From Flaccisagitta enflata (lineage: Eukaryota; Chaetognatha; Sagittoidea; Aphragmophora), in NCBI GenBank assembly GCA_965153355.1, contig OZ231126.1:80910001-80974000 (forward strand): DNA of 64,000 nucleotides, given 5' to 3'. Position 1 is the first letter of the stretch. The number at the start of each line of letters is the position of its first letter. A model generated the notes under the pieces. The model ran no database searches and was not told the origin of the DNA. It saw nothing but the letters and a program-made list of their open reading frames with translations. Made by a program: the position numbers and the translations under genes. This document shows positions 11,844 to 23,580 of the stretch, in pieces.

Positions 11844-12136
11844 GATACAGTTGGGGTTCGGTGGCTGGGGGTTTGGCCGGAGCGAGCGCCCCCGCGGGGC
11901 TCCCCCTCGCCTCCACAGTTCACTCACACCCAGGTGCTGCCGCCGTAGCCGCCGCTCAGGCGGCGGTGGCGGCGCAAGCGGTCATGTCAGCCAATACCGG
12001 TCACGCCCACCACCCCGCAGCCGCCGTCACCCCGTCGGGTCCGGCAGCCGCCACCCCCGATCATTTGACCACTTTCTCAACAACGGCGCTTACCGCGCCC
12101 TCCCTTACCATGACCTCCCCCATGGCTGAATCCCAG
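11844..12136 (+). CDS. PCBP: PCBP exon: Ala/Pro/Thr-rich linker
   Basis: The phase-1 junction restores AAT G|GA TAC, giving ...GYSWGSVAGGLAGAS and then an alanine-rich segment with His and Ser/Thr/Pro. It ends at ..TSPMAESQ|GTATTT. The exon is 293 nt and locally GC-rich, unlike its introns, which supports coding use. The linker before KH3 is poorly conserved in the family, so identity rests on frame and position. A second in-frame donor (CCCAG|GTGCTG, after 11933) would give a 90-nt version ending in phase 1. Its phase matches the next exon at 21478. Confidence 0.8.
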
Positions 12137-12655
<519 letters not shown>

Positions 12656-14289
12656 GGGTCATTAAAACATATTTCTCACGGGGTCCCATCCAAGGCCCCA
12701 TCCCAACTATCAAATAAGAATCTCTTTCTTTATCTCTCATAACAACCCCCCAAAAATATTTGTTCCTATCGACCTTGCAAATGAATCATAAATCCTTTCC
12801 TTAATAAACAAAAATCAGTATAATAACATTTTAAAAGAACTAGAAGTAAAGATTATCATTTTTCGCTTAGTCGTGCCTCTCCACAGTTTTTCCCCAAACC
12901 TTCTCCTCATCCCTTGTACCTCCGCTTCCTTTGTCTTATCTCAGTCTCTTTCACTTTTTTTTCTCAATATTTGGACACCAATTGTGATTCATACCCCATT
13001 CACAGACTCAAGAAGGGTCGCTTTGGAACCATTTTGACTTATTCTAAAACCAAATGAAAAGAAAAAATGTTAGATTATCAAACATTCTAGATATGAGGAA
13101 GTAAAAAAAAACAAACCATCTGTAATAACAGTTGATCATTTCCGAAAAACTCACATTCTCAATCAAAACAGACCTGATTAAAAGTATACAAACTTAACTG
13201 GTTGAGCTAAAACAATCATTTTTATTTCCTTTGACAGATATCTTAAAGGTTGATAAGGACAAAAGGTGAAACAATAACTAGTGCTAATGTTTTTTTCCTG
13301 AATGAAAAAAATTTGTTTCTGAAAAAATTTATGATATCGCAGTTTAGACACTGTAGACCCTTGTTTAGGAGATCAAAAGTTTTCTGCAATGATCAAGCCA
13401 GCAAAATGATAAAATACATATATGTACCCCAAGCCAACCTATTTCCAAAGTGTCTTCTTGATGACTAACTTCACTGTGGATGCCAATTTAGTCGTGGATA
13501 CGATGATAGCACGTTTTTTGTATGATTATATATTGAAAAATACCGTCTCTCGGTTAATAAAAGAAAAATCTAGACATATTTCATCTTAGTATATCATTTT
13601 CTGTCTCTGTTTCGCGGGCTGTACATGAAAGAAGCCACTAACTTCGCATGAAAGGAATCGCTTTTTAGGAATGACTGATCTTTTTTCTCAAAATGTGCAA
13701 CCGTCCTTTTTTTTCAACTTTCTCTCCATTTCTTTTTTTATATCCTTGGCATAATCTAATTTCCTCCGATCATTTTTTTTTCTTGTCTTATTCTTTTTCT
13801 TGTTATTTTTTTACCATTCAAAGTCTATCTCTGGAGAAAACAAAACTTTATTATCCCTAGATTTTTATTTCATTTGTGCTGTGTAGGGCCACCCACTTTT
13901 GTATCTGCTGTATCACCTCCTCATTTACATCAAATCTACTCTCTGCATATTTTATTCCATTTTCAAAGCATCTCTCCTTTTGAACCTTTCTCCTCAATTT
14001 GAATGTTTTCCACCTGTCATTAGTACTATTTTGGTGGTGAATGTGAGTGTTTGTCTGCGTGTGTGTCTTAGAGAATCTACTTTGCACAAATGTTTTCTGT
14101 CTGTTAAGTGTAGTCGAAACTCCTTGTTCCATCATGGTGGCTTAAAAAAAGCTGCTGGTTTTAGCTCAATATTATGTCTGGAGCGTTGTATGGGCATCCT
14201 CAAGAACTCATAGACACAATACAGAAGAGGGCCCCTGGCAGTATTAAGACCGCCATTCCAAGACCATCAAAGATTATGAGGGAGGGAGC
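12656..14289. other. Intron; no gene recognised
   Basis: AT-rich sequence. One segment near 13118-13200 (TGTAATAACAGTTGATCATT, then CTCACATTCTCAA.CAAAAC) resembles segments near 16938 and 46170, so it is a low-copy dispersed repeat. Small open frames here show no domain or codon-use support. Confidence 0.5.
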
Positions 14290-14746
14290 AGGGCAGCGGC
14301 TTTGTACTGTACTGTACTGTTCAAAGACAAGAAAAAAAACCCAAAGGGGTTGATGACCTATGCTTTCAGACATATGAGGAATTTTCTCCTTCTCCTTTTA
14401 GCAATTTGGATTTGGGCCTTTGGGCTGAGATTTGGGCCTCAAGGCTGGGATTTGGGCCTCAAGACTTGGGATTGGGGCCTTGAGACTGGGATTTAGGCCT
14501 TGAGGCAAGGATTTGAGTGGGGGCGGATGGAGAAGGAGAAGAAGAAGGAGGTGAAGAAGAAGAAGAAGAAGGAGAAGAAGAAGAAGAAGAAGAAAGAAGA
14601 AGAAGAAGAAGAAGAAGAAGAAGAAGAAGAAGAAGAAGAAGAAGAAGAAGAAGAAGAAGAAGAAGAAGAAGAAGAAGAAGAAGAAGGGGAAAATTTTCCT
14701 ATATGTGTGAAAGCATAGGTCATTGACCCCTTCACGGCCGCTGCCC
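14290..14746. mobile_element. GGGCAGCGGC foldback family element with (GAA)n core
   Basis: Left GGGCAGCGGC and GATGACCTATGCTTTCA pair in inverted orientation with right GAAAGCATAGGTCATTGACC and GGCCGCTGCCC. The core has 'GATTTGGGCCTCAAGGCTGG'-type ~20-bp repeats. A long GAA/AAG microsatellite follows (about 14540-14686). Other copies are at 18981, 23581, 27477 and 28078. Confidence 0.8.
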
Positions 14747-14832
14747 AAAAAGTGTCTTTTTCTTTATATCTCAGCAACACTTAGATAAGGTTCAAAAACA
14801 TGCAACATATTGTGTGCCCGTAAAAAGCTCCT

Positions 14833-15452
14833 CACAGTGGGCCTTAACTGGGTATGAGTTCAAAAAAATCCCCAATGGTAGTGACTTGTATGAGTAGGTA
14901 CAATTCGTGGTGGAGAATTGATGTTAACCCTTAAAAGAAAATTTCCCTTGAAAATTTTTGCAAAAATTGTAAAAGAGTATCAATTTTTGTATATATTTAC
15001 ATATAGATCTGAAAGAAAAAACAGTTTCAAAATTCTGACTCAAGATTCAAATTTCTGGTGAAATTTACAATCATTTGATAGGTCACACTATATACTTTCA
15101 TGAAAAAATAAGATTTATACTTTTTATACCACCGTTACAAAGAAAGCAATGGTGGCTTAAAATATGAAAATCCTATTTTTTCATGAAAGTATGTAGTGTG
15201 ACCTATCAAATGATTGGAAATTTCACCAGAAATGTGATCCTTGAGTCAAAATTTTGAAATTGATATATACTTGAGATCTATCTGTAAATATATACAAAAA
15301 TTGATACTTTTTAACAATTTTTGCAAAAATTCTGTAGGGAAATTTTTTTTTTAAGGGTTTATATTAATTCTCCACTATAAATTATACCTACTCATACAAG
15401 TCACTACCATTGGGGATTTTTTTTAACTCATACCTAGTTAAGGCCCACTGTG
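14833..15452. mobile_element. 620-bp hairpin MITE, 4-bp target duplication
   Basis: The ends CACAGTGGGCCTTAACT and AGTTAAGGCCCACTGTG are inverted. The arms pair along nearly the whole length, with the centre near 15140. TCCT flanks both sides (14829-14832 and 15453-15456). There are no open frames. A transcript would fold into one long imperfect hairpin. Confidence 0.85.
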
Positions 15453-16308
15453 TCCTCGAGGTTTGAATCTTTCGACTAGCTACAGACAGTCTAGGGGCCC
15501 TAAGGCAAGTTAGTATCTTGCCTCATCTCTGAGCCTTTAGGCCCATTTACCATTCTTTGAGTACAGATAACAACTTAAATGGTCGTTGTACCATCAGGGA
15601 CCGCCGTCTCTCTTGCTATCAGGTCAGCGGTACCCCTATATTTTGACTCACTTCAAATTGGAAGTTGAGCCCTGAAGCTGAGATTTTGACCATGAGGATG
15701 GGATCTTAGTGATGAGGCTGGAATTTGAGAAAGAATTTAGGTCGTTGATGATATCAACATTTTCTCCCGATGGGGGGGGGGAAATGAAAGGGTTTGGAAT
15801 TGGGGAAAAATCTAAAAGCTAGAAAATCGTGAAAAAAGGAGAATTTTTTAAGATTTTACACTACAACACAATTCTATACTATTTGGACTCTAATTCTGTC
15901 TATGGGGTAGAAAATCAATGAATTCTTTGACCAGCCGGGGAGGAAAATCAAAGACCAAGGGGGGAAAGAAATCAAAAGCCGCTCAACTTTATACACCCCT
16001 GACATTTTCAGGTTATGAATGGAAGAGGCATTCTTCATTCCATGAAATCTACTACCGTAACTTAGGGGAAAAAATTTCTGTAAAAGTTATCGGAACCTGG
16101 TGGTCTGTCCATCTATCCATTCACCCATCCTTCCCAATGAGCTTTCATCTTCTATCTCTCATGCCCCTTTTGCTCAAACTGCCAAGACTCCAAAAAAGGA
16201 GGGGCTAAAATTGTTAGGATTACCCTCATGAACTAACTACTGACCTCAAAGTCGTTGCATTTCAATAGATTCAAACAATAAATTGAAATGATTGAAATTG
16301 TTTAGATA
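15453..16308. other. Intron with fragment of the GGTCAGCGGTACCC repeat
   Basis: The motif GGTCAGCGGTACCCCTATAT near 15621 is also seen near 18925, 24155 (reverse), 27372 and 27423. It lies outside the left edge of GGGCAGCGGCCCC elements and may be a wider unit of that family. The remainder is unclassified. Confidence 0.5.
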
Positions 16309-16898
16309 CCCCGTGTTCAATCTCAAAGTCGGGAAAGTAAAAGCTTTCAATTTCTAAATGCAACCAGTCAGTGATTTCAAATCATTTTTCAATGGTAGCA
16401 ATATGGTTGACGTTTTTTGTATAAAAATTTCATTGGTCTAGCCTCAATAGTTTGCCCACAACATCAATTTTAAGTAAAACAAGAATATAAAGTTTGAGCT
16501 AAAAAACTCTCATTTCAATCATGATAGTTTTTCTTAAAATTGCTCTAATTTCTAAACGAATTGAAGTAAAAATGTCAGATTGGTCTCAAATTAAGTATAA
16601 TTTGAAGATGTTTACATCTGAGACCAATCTGGCCCCGATTATCAAGCCGTTTGAATATTTAAGGCAGAAAATTGAAAAACAATTTTGATAAAGATATGAG
16701 TTTTTGAGCTTTAACTGTAAATACTTGTTTCACTTCAAATTGATGTTGTGGACAAACTATTTAAGTTAGACCAATGAAATTTGTACACAAAAAACGTCAA
16801 ACATAGTACTACAAGAAAAAAATGGTTTGAAATCACTGACTGCTTGCGTTTAGAAATGTAAGCTTTTTAATTTCCCGACTTTGAGATTGAACACCCTG
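16309..16898. mobile_element. TA-flanked hairpin MITE (CACCCTG type), copy 1
   Basis: The left end is CCCCGTGTTCAATCTCAAAG and the right end is CTTTGAGATTGAACACCCTG, with TA at 16307-16308 and 16899-16900. The arms pair over most of 590 bp. TA duplication points to Tc1/mariner-type mobilisation. No transposase is present. Confidence 0.85.
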
Positions 16899-17289
16899 TA
16901 GATCTAGTAGTTGTAGCTTAATGCGGGACTCAGTCATCTGTAATAAACATTGGTCATTTGGGAAAACCTCACAATCTCAACCAAAACAATTTTGTATGAA
17001 AACATAATGTGGCTCCTAATTGTTTTGATTAATTGTGGACAATATCTTAAGGCTTGACTAAAACAAATAGCAGCCCAAAGACAGTAAGTGGTCAGCGGTA
17101 GGAGTGCTAACAAACAATTTTTGAATCAATCATTGTTGCTCAGTTAATTTGGAGCATTAAACATCGTTAGTTGTTAATTTTTAGCTAATTTTACTACAAT
17201 GAAAGCTGACATATAACTATTGACTTCAGTGACAATAATGGAAAAAACACAATCCTTTCCATTTTTTTTTCTTTTTTTTTTTTGAGATG

Positions 17290-17545
17290 GTTAATGGCTG
17301 GATACACAGCTAATCAAGTCCTGTGCAGATGGGCAGGGGCAGAGATGCAAAAGCAGCTCTAAAACACAAAAAGCATTGTTTTAGACTGACTGATAGAAAG
17401 ACTAATAGACCAGCCCTGTACCGACAGGTAAAGTCTTTTGCATGCCACTAAAATTAGAAAAAAAACAAGGCTGGATATGCGGTTGGGTAGGTAGAGCAAT
17501 GCAAAATACCCCCGCAAATAAAGTCTGTCAGTCCTGTATGTCCAA
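17290..17545 (-). mobile_element. Degenerate sub-TIR family fragments
   Basis: GGCTGGATACACAGCTAAT..GATGGGCAGGGGC (about 17297) through GCATGCCACTAAAA (about 17452) is a decayed reverse-strand copy. A truncated second one begins ACAAGGCTGGATATGCGG near 17466. Confidence 0.6.
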
Positions 17546-17548
17546 AGG

Positions 17549-17558
17549 AAGAAAGAAA

Positions 17559-17632
<74 letters not shown>

Positions 17633-17656
17633 AATAAAGGAAGGAAGGAAGAAGAA
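17549..17656. repeat. (GAAA)n microsatellite
   Basis: About 20 GAAA units with flanking GGAA variants. Confidence 0.93.
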
Positions 17657-17678
17657 GTAAAGAAAAAAATGTAAGATA

Positions 17679-18267
17679 CATGGTGTTCCATGCCAAAATA
17701 GATATAAGAAAACGATGGCTTTCTGCTTCTAAAAACGCAAAAATAGTTCTGAAAAAAGATTCAAAGAGCACTTAACCTCCAATTTTTTGTGTAAAAATTT
17801 CAAGGGTTTGGGTCAAATATCTTGGCCACAACATCAACTTAAAGTAAAATGAGCATCTTGAGGAGAAGCTCTTATAACATAATTTTGATTTCAAACGTTT
17901 TTCTTTAAAGTGCTCTCATTTCTAAACAGCTTGAGTTATAGATGTCCGATTGGTTTCAAATTAAAGCTTGTCAAATTTTCTTTGATTTGAGACCAATCTG
18001 GCATCTGTGGCTCAAGTCGTTTAGAAATGAGAGCACTTTAAAGAATAATTTTCAAAATCAAAATTATGTCAAAAGAGCCTCTCCTTTAAATGCTCATTTT
18101 ACTTCAAATTGATGTTGTGGCCAAGATAATTGACCCAAACCCATGAAATTTTTACACAAAAAATCGGAGCTTATGTGCACTTTGAACCTTTTTTCAGAAC
18201 TATTTTTGCATATTCAGAAGCAGAATGGCATCGTTTTCTTATATTCAATTTGGCTTGTAACACCCTG
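17679..18267. mobile_element. TA-flanked hairpin MITE (CACCCTG type), copy 2
   Basis: CATGGTGTTCCATGCCAAAA at left and TTTGGCTTGTAACACCCTG at right are inverted. TA is present at 17677-17678 and 18268-18269. The arms continue through AAGAAAACGATGGC and inward to a centre near 17970. It is 589 bp, nearly the same size as copy 1 at 16309, but the arm sequence is mostly different. Confidence 0.83.
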
Positions 18268-18428
18268 TATTGATACAAAGGACAAAATCAAAAAGAAAGA
18301 CTTAATTATATAAAGAAGGAATTAAGCCAAAGAAACTAAGAATGATAGACAAAGGCAGAAAGAACTTAGAAAGATAAAACTCACACAGAAAGAACAAAGA
18401 AGTATAGAAAGAAAAAAGAAAGACAAGA

Positions 18429-18635
18429 ACAAGTGACGCGGGGTCACAATATCGTTGCGGACGGGTGGGCAGGGGCATCCAACCCCCATCCACACCCAAA
18501 CCTACTCCAAACACTCAAACATACACAAAAAGTATCAAAAACGCTTGTTTTCCCACGTCTCAACTCGATGACCCCGGACCAACGGACGGACGGACGGACG
18601 GACAAAGCCTCTTATAGAGTTGCGTGTCCGCAACT
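18429..18635 (-). mobile_element. Sub-TIR family element, AGTTGCGGAC subfamily with variant tail hairpin
   Basis: On the reverse strand it starts AGTTGCGGACACGCAACT, CTATAAGAGGCTTTGTCCG and has a CCGTCCGTCCGT run. GTCCGCAAC follows, then the tail hairpin GTGACCCCGCGTCAC and TTGT. The tail stem (GTGAC/GTCAC) replaces the GGCCG/CGGCC stem of other copies while keeping a stem-loop in the same place. Confidence 0.82.
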
Positions 18636-18980
18636 AAAAAGATGAGACAAAGAATGAAAGAAAGAATAAAAGGAAGAAAGGAAGAAAGGAAGAAAGGAAG
18701 AGAGAAAGAAAGAAAGGAAGAGAGATAAATGAAGAAACAATGGCAAAGAACACTGAGAATTATGTATCAGCGCCCCTTTGCTTTGCTAGAGACGCAAACA
18801 AAATTCATACTTCAACTCTGAGTTAGGTTCATCATTAACGATTAATTTCTTTTAACTTGTTTGAAAATTAATTTGCTAATTGTTTGTTAATTAATCGTTT
18901 ATTGATAACGATTAAATATTCCTAGTCAGCGGTACCCGTTCCCTGCTTGAGTAGTGTGTGATTTAAGTTGAGGGGGAGCA

Positions 18981-19435
18981 GGGCAGCGGCCCCAAAGGGA
19001 ACGAAGTCCCGTAGAACACAGGAGGAATCTGTTTGTCCATCCGTCTGTCCATCTGCCTATCTGTCTGTCTGTTCGTCCCCCCTGCCCCATCCTCAGGGCT
19101 TTGTCACCTTTGGGGCCTATTCTGACCCAAATTCTGCCAAATAGCCCAAATCAATGCAATATGGCCCAAATCTATTTCAGAATATAGGTCTAATGGGCCA
19201 AAATGATGGACCTCAGGCTAGAATTGGGGTTTTCTGGCCAGATTCGGGCCATTTTGCTCAGATTTGGGCAACATTGCATGGATTTGGGCTATTTGGCAGA
19301 ATTTGGGTCTGAATAGGCCTCAAACGAGACAAAGCCCTGAGGATGGGGTGGGGGGGATGGACGGACGGACGTATGTACGGATGGACAGATTCCCCTGTGT
19401 TCTACAGGACTTCATCCCCTTTGGGGCCACTGCCC
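18981..19435. mobile_element. GGGCAGCGGCCCC foldback element, tail-to-tail arms
   Basis: The left arm GGGCAGCGGCCCCAAAGGGA and 'GTCCCGTAGAACACAGG' pairs with right 'CCTGTGTTCTACAGGAC' and CCCCTTTGGGGCCACTGCCC. The interior has CCATCCGTCTGTCC arrays and ATTTGGGC/GCCCAAAT repeats that pair with each other. The centre is near 19215. Confidence 0.82.
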
Positions 19436-19824
19436 AAAAACAAAAAGAAAACAAGTGCCTTATGTGTATTCTCAAATGAATATTTTCTATTTCTGTAAAA
19501 AAGAAATAGAATGATCTAGTTTAAAGAGATAAGAAGTTTACTGCAATGTGATGCTTGTTTCTGGATGAAAAGATTCTTTGTGTGAAGATGATATTGTTGT
19601 TTGACTAAGCGATTTCCTTTCACTGTCATGTGCCATGTACAGCCTCTGATCAAAATGCAAACAGATTGAAATATACAAATCACCGTTCAGAATCCCCTTT
19701 TCTAATCTAAAGAATATATCGCAAAAAAAGGTCCCTGATAAAGTCCATATTAAGGTCCCTAATAAAGTCCTGATCAGAATCATTCTTAAATATCTAAGTA
19801 ATCTGCCAATCTACTCTTCCACAG

Positions 19825-19904
19825 GGAACCCAATGCTCTCAACATCTTCCAATAATTACAACACTTACACTGAGTCCCTAATAGACAGCTTTTCTCCTTA
19901 TTGA
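19825..19904 (+). CDS. Candidate alternative terminal exon of PCBP
   Basis: A good acceptor (ATCTACTCTTCCACAG) precedes an 80-nt frame that ends in TGA. Entered in phase 1, as from the donor at 9914, it reads ..NPMLSTSSNNYNTYTESL and finishes SFSPY-stop. The distal terminal exon at 30882 finishes KFSPY-stop. The shared FSPY ending is suggestive but short. Entered in phase 0 it reads a different peptide, so this call is tentative. Confidence 0.3.
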
Positions 19905-20977
19905 TTCAGTTCAAACGCTGTTTGCTTCATTTTGGTGATCACCTGAGTTATTTAAAGGCCACTTTCAAGTTCTGTGCACACAAAAAATATCTAAAATCTA
20001 AAGCCTTCCCTTATAATTCAAGTGAATTCAAGCAATTAGAAATTTGTTTCATGATAGTGTTTAAGGGATGTAGTTTAGTAAACTGTGCAGTGTACAAAAA
20101 AAACTCACACGACTTGTCATTATCATTCCTGTCAGTATCTGATTGCGTCAGAAGCTATTCTGCCGTTTCAAATGTCATTTGACATTGAAAACTCAAGGTA
20201 ACCTCTTTATCTGATATGATCATAAGTCAAAAAGCATGAAATGACACGGCAGTTGTTTTAGGTGCTGATGCATCAAAAAGAACTGGCCATGCAAGACTCA
20301 TGAATTAATATCATTTGGATATAGATCGACCTGTTATGAAATGCCTACATCAGAAATTCCTGTAATTTAAGCATGGAAGATTCATTACGAATTTTGCTGT
20401 CAATTACACTCTGTTGCTACCTAAGTTAACATACTCGACATGAATGATCAATCTACATGTAATGCTATGAAAACAAAACTATCATGAAATGATGAAAAGG
20501 ATGTTCCAAAAAATTACCACTGTTTTAAAAAGAAAAAAAAAATCATTCTTAAGTGTAAGCTCTCCTGCAAGGACCTTCATGTTCAAGTGATTTGTTTAAT
20601 TGTGAACATCATCAAACACACTCTCTCTAGCATATGCCGCCTCTTCCCCCCTCCAAAAAAAAACCGATTTCCCAACTGTATCTACAACTGCCTCTAAGTA
20701 CCTTGTATCCCTATAGACTGTTCCTTTCTTTGACAATCAAGGATCTTAGTTTTTGCATGCTTTTAAATTTTTATTTTTTTGTTCGAACATGAGACATATC
20801 TTACTAAATTTTCCTCATTGTACTCAAGATTTCCATTGACTTTCCCCCTTGTATCATCTTCCTAATTTTGAACCTCTCTCTATCTCTCTTTTTTCCAACA
20901 AAACTATTCTTTGATGAAAATTCATGATGTAGAGCTCATTCAACTCCTCTCTCAGATTGCGCGTGGGAGAACACTTA
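19905..20977. other. Intron; nothing recognised
   Basis: AT-rich unique-looking sequence without structured repeats or convincing coding frames. Confidence 0.5.
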
Positions 20978-21232
20978 GAGCGTGTTTCTAGTGATAATAA
21001 TAAACTCGATTGTTTCCATTGAACGCATTTACAGCATGAACGCATATCAAAAAATTCTAACTCTCCCACAAGGGAGTGAGCGAAGCAAGTGAGCGAGCCT
21101 GTGAATGGAGCGAGGGAGCATAGTGAAGGAGAGCGCTGTGGAGTGAGTGAGTGAGTGGTGCAAGCAAAGAAACGAAGCGAGCGACCAAGTGGTCCCCTAG
21201 AAATGCAGTTTTCTGAGACTAGAAACACGCCC
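20978..21232. mobile_element. GGGCGTGTTT-ended MITE, copy 2
   Basis: GAGCGTGTTTCTAGT and ACTAGAAACACGCCC form the inverted ends of this 255-bp element. The flanks are TTA and ATA (one mismatch). The interior has AGGGAGTGAGCGAAGC runs, the reverse complement of those in copy 1. Confidence 0.8.
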
Positions 21233-21477
21233 ATAGGTTATTGATGTTTGATGTATATTTACCCCTTTTTTCAATTTGTTGCATTAGAATTCACTCCCTA
21301 AACAAAAAACTCAAAACAGTGATCAGACCACCGGCAAATTGCGCGTAGGTCTGACTAACCAAATCTTTTGAATACCAAAATGTTCACATAATATTGTAAT
21401 TTTCTTTCTTTCCATTCATGCCAACTCTGGTTGTCGACCTGTTGTTCAATCTTTCAACTGCAATTTGGATATATTAG

Positions 21478-21613
21478 CCATGGCTCCAGTGTCCTTTCCC
21501 AGGACCGATGCTCCCACCGCATCCCCCCAAACTTCGGCAGAGGAGGTCCCCATTCCAAATGATCTGATAGGTTCCATCATTGGAAGAGGTGGATCAAAAA
21601 TAAATGAAATTCG
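21478..21613 (+). CDS. PCBP: PCBP exon: first half of KH3
   Basis: It encodes ..PQTSAEEVPIPNDLIGSI then IGRGGSKINEIR. The KH hallmark GRGG (GxxG loop) and the PCBP KH3 signature PNDLIGCIIGRQGAKINEIR are clear. It ends ATT CG|GTGAGT, leaving two bases of the Arg codon (phase 2). PCBP KH3 would normally continue into a conserved segment of about 40 residues, which was not found. The 5' edge is uncertain: AG acceptors before 21478 and 21490 need a phase-1 donor, and the one before 21503 needs phase 2. The full preceding exon ends in phase 0, so either its shorter version (donor after 11933) is used or a small exon is missing. Confidence 0.85.
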
Positions 21614-21740
21614 GTGAGTATGAGAATGATCATTAGCCTGTACTGAAATGACTTAAACCAAAAAAAGAAAGCAGTTCATGTTGTGGAGCTGTCTTGGGCT
21701 TCTATTGTAATCATTTTCAGCATTAAAAGTTTACATTTTG

Positions 21741-22290
21741 GTTGCCGCGCCTTACCTTGAACTTCCCATGGGTCTATAGGAAACTAAAAATTTCAAATTG
21801 CTCAAATCAAAATTTTGATTGCAGATTTGAAATCTACATGAAAAACTGTCTGTTGAAAGTGCTTTTCTTTTTTAAAAATTCCTTCGGGATTATTATCAAA
21901 ATCCACGCAAAAGATTTTTCAAAAAGGTAAGTGCAATGATTTCACAAAGAAATTAAAAGAAAAGGTACATTTCGCAATATTTGACAGCACTTTTAACCAC
22001 CTTCTTATCAGAATATCAAAAAAAGGAAAACACTTTCAATAGACAGTTTTTAGTCGTGGACACGCGACTCTACACCTTGACATGTTGGTCGGTATGTTGG
22101 TACGAAATATTTTTAAAGTTGCAAGCGGTTTTTGCATATCTGCTCCTGCCCAACCGTCCGCTACTGGATTGCCGTGTATCCGGCCTTGTTTCTGCAGATT
22201 CCAAATCTGCAGTCAGAATTGGAATTTGAGAACTCTGAAAATTTTGATTTCTGATAGGGGTAGAGTTAATAGAAGGTAAGGCGTGGCCAC
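21741..22290. mobile_element. Foldback element with GCCTTACC ends, interrupted by a sub-TIR element
   Basis: Left GTTGCCGCGCCTTACCTT and right AAGGTAAGGCGTGGCCAC are inverted. Inner segments (AATCAAAATTTTGATTGCAG and TCAGAATTGGAATTTGAG) also mirror. A sub-TIR element lies inside at 22052-22191. Confidence 0.7.
22052..22191 (+). mobile_element. Sub-TIR family element, short complete copy
   Basis: It starts AGTCGTGGACACGCGACT, CTACACCTTG and a short GGTCGGTATGTTGG segment. GCGGTTTTTGCATATCTGCTCCTGCCC and CGTCCGCTACTGGATTGCC follow, and it ends GTGTATCCGGCCTTGTTT. At 140 bp it is close to the minimal form of this subfamily. Confidence 0.85.
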
Positions 22291-22435
22291 CTAAAATCAG
22301 AATTTCAAAGCTAATATTGATTTTAATAGAAGCCTGAAACAGTCCCACAACATGATCTGCTCGTAGAATGTTAATTTCATTGCTTTTTGTCATTTAGGTA
22401 CAGGCTAATGATCATGAATTATTGTAGATGTAGAG

Positions 22436-22820
22436 AACAAATAACATGGGGTTACAATATTGTTGCGGATGGGTAGACAGGGGCGTACAACCCCCCACGG
22501 ACTATTTGAAGAAAGGAAAATTGGTCTTTTGTTTTTCGGCTCAAGGGGTAGGGGTTGGGCTAGGGATAGGGTCGGGTTTAGGGTTAGGGGTAGGTTCAGA
22601 GGTTGTCTAAGGGGTGGGGTTAGGGTATGGTTAGGGTAGGGTTAGGAGTAAGGATGTAGTTATGGATTCATGAAAAAAACAAGTGCACAGCCACAGTGAC
22701 GAGCTATCTACATTTGCCCTGTGGGATTTTAAATGCGCGCATTCATACTTTCCAACGGATGGACCAATTGATGGATAGACGGACAGACAAAACTTCTTTT
22801 AGAGTTGCGTGTCCGCAACT
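22436..22820 (-). mobile_element. Sub-TIR family element carrying a GGTTAGGG-like array
   Basis: The reverse-strand 5' end AGTTGCGGACACGCAACT is at 22820 and the 3' copy ATCCGCAAC is near 22462-22470. The tail GTAACCCCATGTTAT is a hairpin variant. The interior is a degenerate GGGTTAGGGTA-type repeat (about 22545-22660) instead of the usual short spacer. Confidence 0.78.
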
Positions 22821-22942
22821 AAAAATCTAAAGCAGTGAAACTCTGCTTAGACGTTTTGGGAATACACTTTTTAGTCGCGTGCTACGCGACTCTACACCCC
22901 GCTATGTCGGTTGGTCAGTTGGTTGGTGGGTCGGTCCCCTTA

Positions 22943-23574
22943 CACTACCAGCCAAAACACGGAATGAGTTGAGGTAGAATGATCGTCTCTCACTTTGATA
23001 GTTTTTGGGTCATTGTAGTGTGTACAATATAAATCTAAAGGAAACTAAATCACTTTTGGAGCGGTTTTTGAATTATATGCAAAAATGGTGTAAATTTAGT
23101 ACATTCTTCATCATAACTCTTTGTGGTGATGTTTTCTGGTATTTTTGACTGCAGATTCGGATTCAGCGAATGCTTTGCGGTTCGTTTGATATGTCACACT
23201 ATATAGTTTTGAAAAAGAAATAAAAAGTTAATTTTCTCATCATATTGCTATAAAATACATTTATTTTTAATGAATTTTTCAAAAAATAAGTTTTTACTTC
23301 TTTTTCAAAAGTATATAGTGTGACATATCAAACGAACCGCAAGCCACCCACTGAGTCCAAATCTGCGGTCAAAAATGCTAAAATAAATCGTTACAAAAAG
23401 TTATGATGAAAAATGTACTAAATTTGCACTATTTTTGTATATATTTCAAAAAGCGCCCCAAAAATGATTTAGTTCTTTTTAGATTTGTATTATACACACC
23501 ACAAGGACTCAAAACCTATCAGAGTTGTAGACGATCATTTCAAGTCAACTCATTCCGTGTTCTGGCGGACAGTG
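22943..23574. mobile_element. 632-bp hairpin MITE, 4-bp target duplication, inside a sub-TIR 5' end
   Basis: The ends CACTACCAGCCAAAACACGG and CCGTGTTCTGGCGGACAGTG are inverted with a few mismatches. CTTA flanks both sides (22939-22942 and 23575-23578). The arms pair to a centre near 23260. Immediately left (about 22873-22938) is a sub-TIR 5' end (AGTCGCGTGCTACGCGACT..GTCGGTTGGTC), so this MITE probably landed in one. Confidence 0.82.
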
Positions 23575-23580
23575 CTTATT

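Noticed and set aside
21826-21929. Exon-like segment with TTGATTGCAG acceptor and AAAAG|GTAAGT donor, considered as the missing KH3 exon
   Set aside because: The translation (FEIYMKNCLLKVLFF..) has no KH character and the segment lies inside a foldback element.
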